The notes below the pieces were generated by a model. The model was not told the origin of the DNA. It did not search any database and was given only the letters and a program-made list of their open reading frames with translations. Positions 5,285 through 7,220 of a stretch of 7,220 nt of DNA are shown piece by piece. Both the position numbers and the translations under genes were made by a program. The DNA is from Chitinophagaceae bacterium (GTDB lineage: Bacteria; Bacteroidota; Bacteroidia; Chitinophagales; Chitinophagaceae), in the NCBI GenBank assembly GCA_947452875.1, contig CANGEZ010000094.1:1-7220 (forward strand), read 5' to 3'. Every line of letters begins with the position of its first letter. The stretch's first letter is position 1.

Positions 5285-5899
5285 ATGAAAATTGCAATCC
5301 TGTGTAATGAAGATTTTAGCTTGTATATAAAATCACTTTCAACTTCAATTGATTGGATTACAACTAATCACATTAGCGAATGGAATGATTTCTCTGATGT
5401 TGATGGATATTTTAATTTAAATGAAAATGCTTGGAATGAAAATTATTCTCATATAAAAAAACCAGTTTTCATTAACGCAGTCAGTAATACTCTGAAAGAA
5501 AGCAATCACTTTTCAAATGTGGTTAGAATGAATGGCTGGAATGGTTTTATTAAAAGAAATGTATGGGAAGTGGCAGGCAATATGAGCCAGCAGCACATCG
5601 ACATCCTAAATGCCATCAATAAATCATATACCGTCACACCCGATGAACCCGGATTTATTGCACCGCGAATCTTATCAATGATTATCAACGAAGCTTATTT
5701 TGCCAAAGAACAAAATGTAAGTACCGATGCTGAAATCGATATCGCAATGAAATTAGGAACTAACTATCCAAAAGGTCCATTTGAATGGAAAGCAGAAATT
5801 GGCATTTCAAATATTTTAATGCTTCTTGAAAATTTATGCAAATCAGATATTAGATATAAACCATCTCAATTATTAGTAACTGAAGCAACATCATTATGA
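5285..5899 (+). CDS. 3-hydroxyacyl-CoA dehydrogenase C-terminal-domain protein lacking a usable Rossmann domain
   Basis: Residues 119-196 of this 204-residue protein match the 3HCDH C-terminal helical domain: PDEPGFIAPRIL, INEAYFAKE, IDIAMKLGTNYPKGPFEW and a final RYKPSQLL. The first 100 residues are far too short for the usual NAD domain (about 185 residues), and no GxGxxG loop or catalytic His-Glu pair is visible. They still resemble remnants of its late strands (VFINAVSNTL, VVRMNGWNGFIKR). The Asn normally found in the GFIVNR motif is replaced by Pro (GFIAPR), so dehydrogenase activity is doubtful. Length and conservation suggest a real, intact protein rather than a broken gene; I recall similar short proteins in Bacteroidota. 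It overlaps tsaB by ATGA, indicating coupled expression. Confidence 0.8.
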   Translation: MKIAILCNEDFSLYIKSLSTSIDWITTNHISEWNDFSDVDGYFNLNENAWNENYSHIKKPVFINAVSNTLKESNHFSNVVRMNGWNGFIKRNVWEVAGNMSQQHIDILNAINKSYTVTPDEPGFIAPRILSMIINEAYFAKEQNVSTDAEIDIAMKLGTNYPKGPFEWKAEIGISNILMLLENLCKSDIRYKPSQLLVTEATSL

Positions 5900-6561
5900 G
5901 TATAATATTAAATATTGATACCGCGCAAGAAACAGCTTTTGTTTGCATTTCAGAAAATGGCCTGCCCATTTTTATTGCTGAAAATCATTCACAAAAAGAT
6001 CATGCTTCATTTTTGCATCCAGCAATAGATGAACTTTTAAAAAAAGCAGCCATTTCAATTACAGAACTTGATGCCATTGCCGTAACAAAAGGACCTGGAT
6101 CATATACAGGATTACGTGTTGGCATGTCTGCCGCAAAAGGACTCGCTTACACTCTTCAAAAACCATTGATAACAATTAGCACACTTGAGTTAATGGCTCA
6201 TGATATGCTAATGACCACAGGCGATAAAGAAAGTATGAATTGTCCAATGATCGATGCCAGAAGAATGGAAGTCTTTACCGCAATGTATGACTCCAATCTG
6301 AAAGAAACAATCCCGCCTTCAGCATTGATTCTTGACGATAATACTTTTGCAGATACGCTTAAGAATAACCGTATTTATTTTACAGGATCAGGTTCCTTAA
6401 AGTTTCAACACATCTGCAAACATGAAAATGCGAAATTCATTCAAAGTAACAACCTAAAAATTTCAATGAGCGACATGAGTAAAATCATGTTCGATATTAA
6501 TTTGTTTAACGACATTGCCCTAGTAGAACCTGATTACCTGAAAGCATATAAAGCTTTTTAG
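5896..6561 (+). CDS. tsaB: tRNA N6-threonylcarbamoyladenosine biosynthesis protein TsaB
   Basis: TsaB is the ASKHA-fold, non-catalytic partner of TsaD; with TsaE they transfer threonylcarbamoyl to A37 of ANN-reading tRNAs. The 221-residue protein begins with the NIDTA phosphate-type strand (6-10). It carries the strong family block AVTKGPGSYTGLRVGMSAAK (62-81), a KGLAY helix and an IDARRMEVF segment (119-127). The C-terminal half is more variable, as is normal. The ATG overlaps the preceding stop (ATGA, 5896-5899). Its stop is followed by an AT-rich 116-bp spacer without a clear terminator. Confidence 0.93.
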   Translation: MSIILNIDTAQETAFVCISENGLPIFIAENHSQKDHASFLHPAIDELLKKAAISITELDAIAVTKGPGSYTGLRVGMSAAKGLAYTLQKPLITISTLELMAHDMLMTTGDKESMNCPMIDARRMEVFTAMYDSNLKETIPPSALILDDNTFADTLKNNRIYFTGSGSLKFQHICKHENAKFIQSNNLKISMSDMSKIMFDINLFNDIALVEPDYLKAYKAF

Positions 6562-6624
6562 AAATATTAAATTCTATTAACAAAATAGATTAACTAGATT
6601 ATTTTCTTTGTAATGAAGTTTATA

Positions 6625-6632
6625 TATATTTG
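6625..6632 (+). promoter_or_regulatory. Candidate -7 promoter box for the ArsR-type regulator
   Basis: TATATTTG matches TAnnTTTG exactly, 45 bp before the ATG. A TTTG at 6607-6610 could be the upstream element, but the 14-bp gap is short. The rest of the 116-bp spacer (6562-6677) holds only AT-rich sequence with a weak 5-bp stem (CTATT/AATAG) near 6575-6589. Confidence 0.5.
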
Positions 6633-6677
6633 CCAAAGCTTTATTTTCCATTTATTAACCAAAAAATTTAATAACCT

Positions 6678-7028
6678 ATGATTGTTCCAAATCAATCAGA
6701 AGAAAACAATGTTGGCTATCAGAGTGCTGATGGTCAAACTGTTAAAATCAACTTGCACAATCTTAAAAAAGCAGCGCTTGTTTTAAGAGCCATGAATCAT
6801 AAATTACGCCAGCAAATTTTGGCTTTAATTGATTCAGAAAAGAAAATCACCGTAACAGAAATTTATGTGAGATTACGTTTAGAGCAATCTGTAGCATCGC
6901 AACATTTGGCAATTTTAAGAAGAGCCGGAATTGTAGTTACGCAGCGCGACGGTAAATTCATCTACTACACTGTTAATCACAAAAGAATTGTAGAACTGGA
7001 TAAATTTTGTACAGACCTAGTAGGATAG
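6678..7028 (+). CDS. ArsR-type winged-helix transcriptional regulator
   Basis: The 116-residue protein has the ArsR/SmtB layout. A first helix with LRAMNHKLRQQILALI (36-51) is followed by an HTH whose recognition helix is SVASQHLAILRRAG (71-84), then a beta-wing, IVVTQRDGKFIYYTV (85-99). A C-terminal dimer helix, about 101-113, ends the protein. The ELCVC metal motif is absent, and the only cysteine is Cys111, so neither a classic metal site nor a two-Cys sulfur switch is evident. It has its own candidate promoter and is followed by a terminator, so it looks monocistronic. The next gene encodes an MBL-fold hydrolase, a plausible but unproven target. Confidence 0.88.
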   Translation: MIVPNQSEENNVGYQSADGQTVKINLHNLKKAALVLRAMNHKLRQQILALIDSEKKITVTEIYVRLRLEQSVASQHLAILRRAGIVVTQRDGKFIYYTVNHKRIVELDKFCTDLVG

Positions 7029-7050
7029 TATAAGTTTCATCTAAATCATT

Positions 7051-7082
7051 AAAAAGCGGTTGTATTCACAGCCGCTTTTTTT
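7051..7082 (+). terminator. Intrinsic terminator after the ArsR-type gene
   Basis: AGCGGTTGT (7055-7063) and ACAGCCGCT (7068-7076) form a 9-bp stem with one G-U pair and an ATTC loop. A 7-T run follows (7076-7082), and five A precede it. The G-U pair exists only in plus-strand RNA. Confidence 0.93.
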
Positions 7083-7089
7083 ATCTTTG
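7060..7089 (+). promoter_or_regulatory. Candidate promoter of the MBL-fold gene overlapping the terminator
   Basis: TTG (7060-7062), a 19-bp gap and TATCTTTG (7082-7089) fit the Bacteroidota TTG / TAnnTTTG promoter with normal spacing, the only site in the window with both elements. The -33 TTG lies inside the terminator stem and the -7 box begins in the T-tract. The ATG follows 18 bp after the -7 box. Confidence 0.65.
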
Positions 7090-7107
7090 CCAGACAAATT
7101 AATTACC

Positions 7108-7220
7108 ATGTTTATAAAACAATTTTATACCAACTGCCTTAGTGAAGCAGCTTACTATATTGAAAGTGAAGGCGAAGTCGCCATTATCGACCCGTTGAGA
7201 GATATTGATGCTTATCTTGA
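7108..7220 (+). CDS. MBL-fold metallo-hydrolase N-terminus, possibly MBL-rhodanese type, cut by window edge
   Basis: The ATG at 7108 opens a frame that runs to the window end (37 codons). The peptide begins MFIKQFYTNCLSEAAYYIES and continues EGEVAIIDPLRDIDAYL. The pattern of a short strand, a CLSEAAYYI strand and an AIIDP turn is typical of the start of metallo-beta-lactamase-fold hydrolases. It is especially like the persulfide-dioxygenase/CstB-like group that often carries rhodanese domains. The HxHxDH metal motif would come later and is not in the window, so the subgroup is inference. Confidence 0.7.
   Translation, partial: MFIKQFYTNCLSEAAYYIESEGEVAIIDPLRDIDAYL

Noticed and set aside
5285..5899. 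Broken (pseudogene) 3-hydroxyacyl-CoA dehydrogenase
   Set aside because: The frame is intact, has its own promoter-like site, overlaps tsaB cleanly, and the C-terminal domain is well kept, so a real short-form protein is more likely.
6575..6589. Terminator after tsaB
   Set aside because: Only a 5-bp A/T-dominated stem without a T-run; too weak to call.

Overview
The window reads as an AT-rich, gene-dense chromosomal segment of a Bacteroidota bacterium, possibly a Chitinophagaceae-like lineage. Four lines of evidence point this way. The proteins resemble Bacteroidota versions of their families. Start codons follow A-rich leaders rather than strong Shine-Dalgarno sequences. Several genes are preceded by the Bacteroidota -7 promoter motif TAnnTTTG. 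The spacers carry short-period repeats of a kind I recall from such genomes. The genus is not resolvable from this sequence alone.

Layout from left to right. Bases 1-141 are the tail of a transposase, probably IS256 family, running in from the left edge. Bases 151-234 are an array of twelve 7-bp units written only in A and C. A minus-strand pair follows: a flippase-like membrane protein (1053-2024) and a DUF3108 envelope protein (253-1050), 2 bp apart. Divergent to it by only 33 bp is ruvC (2058-2630, plus), and both genes of this divergent pair appear to start with TTG. A 93-bp hairpin built from 9-bp units separates ruvC from the convergent hinT-like gene (2726-3115, minus). A second inverted repeat, built from 8-bp units, separates hinT from greA (3342-3815, minus). 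Upstream of greA is a strong intrinsic terminator hairpin with a candidate promoter just ahead of it. Next comes the minus-strand operon ridA (4835-5218) and a D-2-hydroxyacid dehydrogenase (3913-4833). Divergent from ridA is a plus-strand pair: a 3-hydroxyacyl-CoA dehydrogenase C-terminal-domain protein (5285-5899) overlapping tsaB (5896-6561). The window closes with an ArsR-type regulator (6678-7028), its terminator, and the first 37 codons of an MBL-fold hydrolase (from 7108).

Functionally this is mostly housekeeping: Holliday-junction resolution (RuvC), transcript-cleavage rescue of RNA polymerase (GreA), t6A tRNA modification (TsaB), clearance of reactive enamines (RidA) and purine nucleotide hydrolysis (HIT). 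I see no defence system, CRISPR array or novel gene cassette. The most unusual material lies between genes. Three spacers are filled by tandem arrays with different unit lengths (7, 9 and 8 bp), two of them folding back as long hairpins. The greA leader looks like an attenuator or small-RNA arrangement. The flippase-like gene starts at a TTG overlapping the stop of a six-codon ORF, which is either translational coupling or the scar of a one-base deletion.
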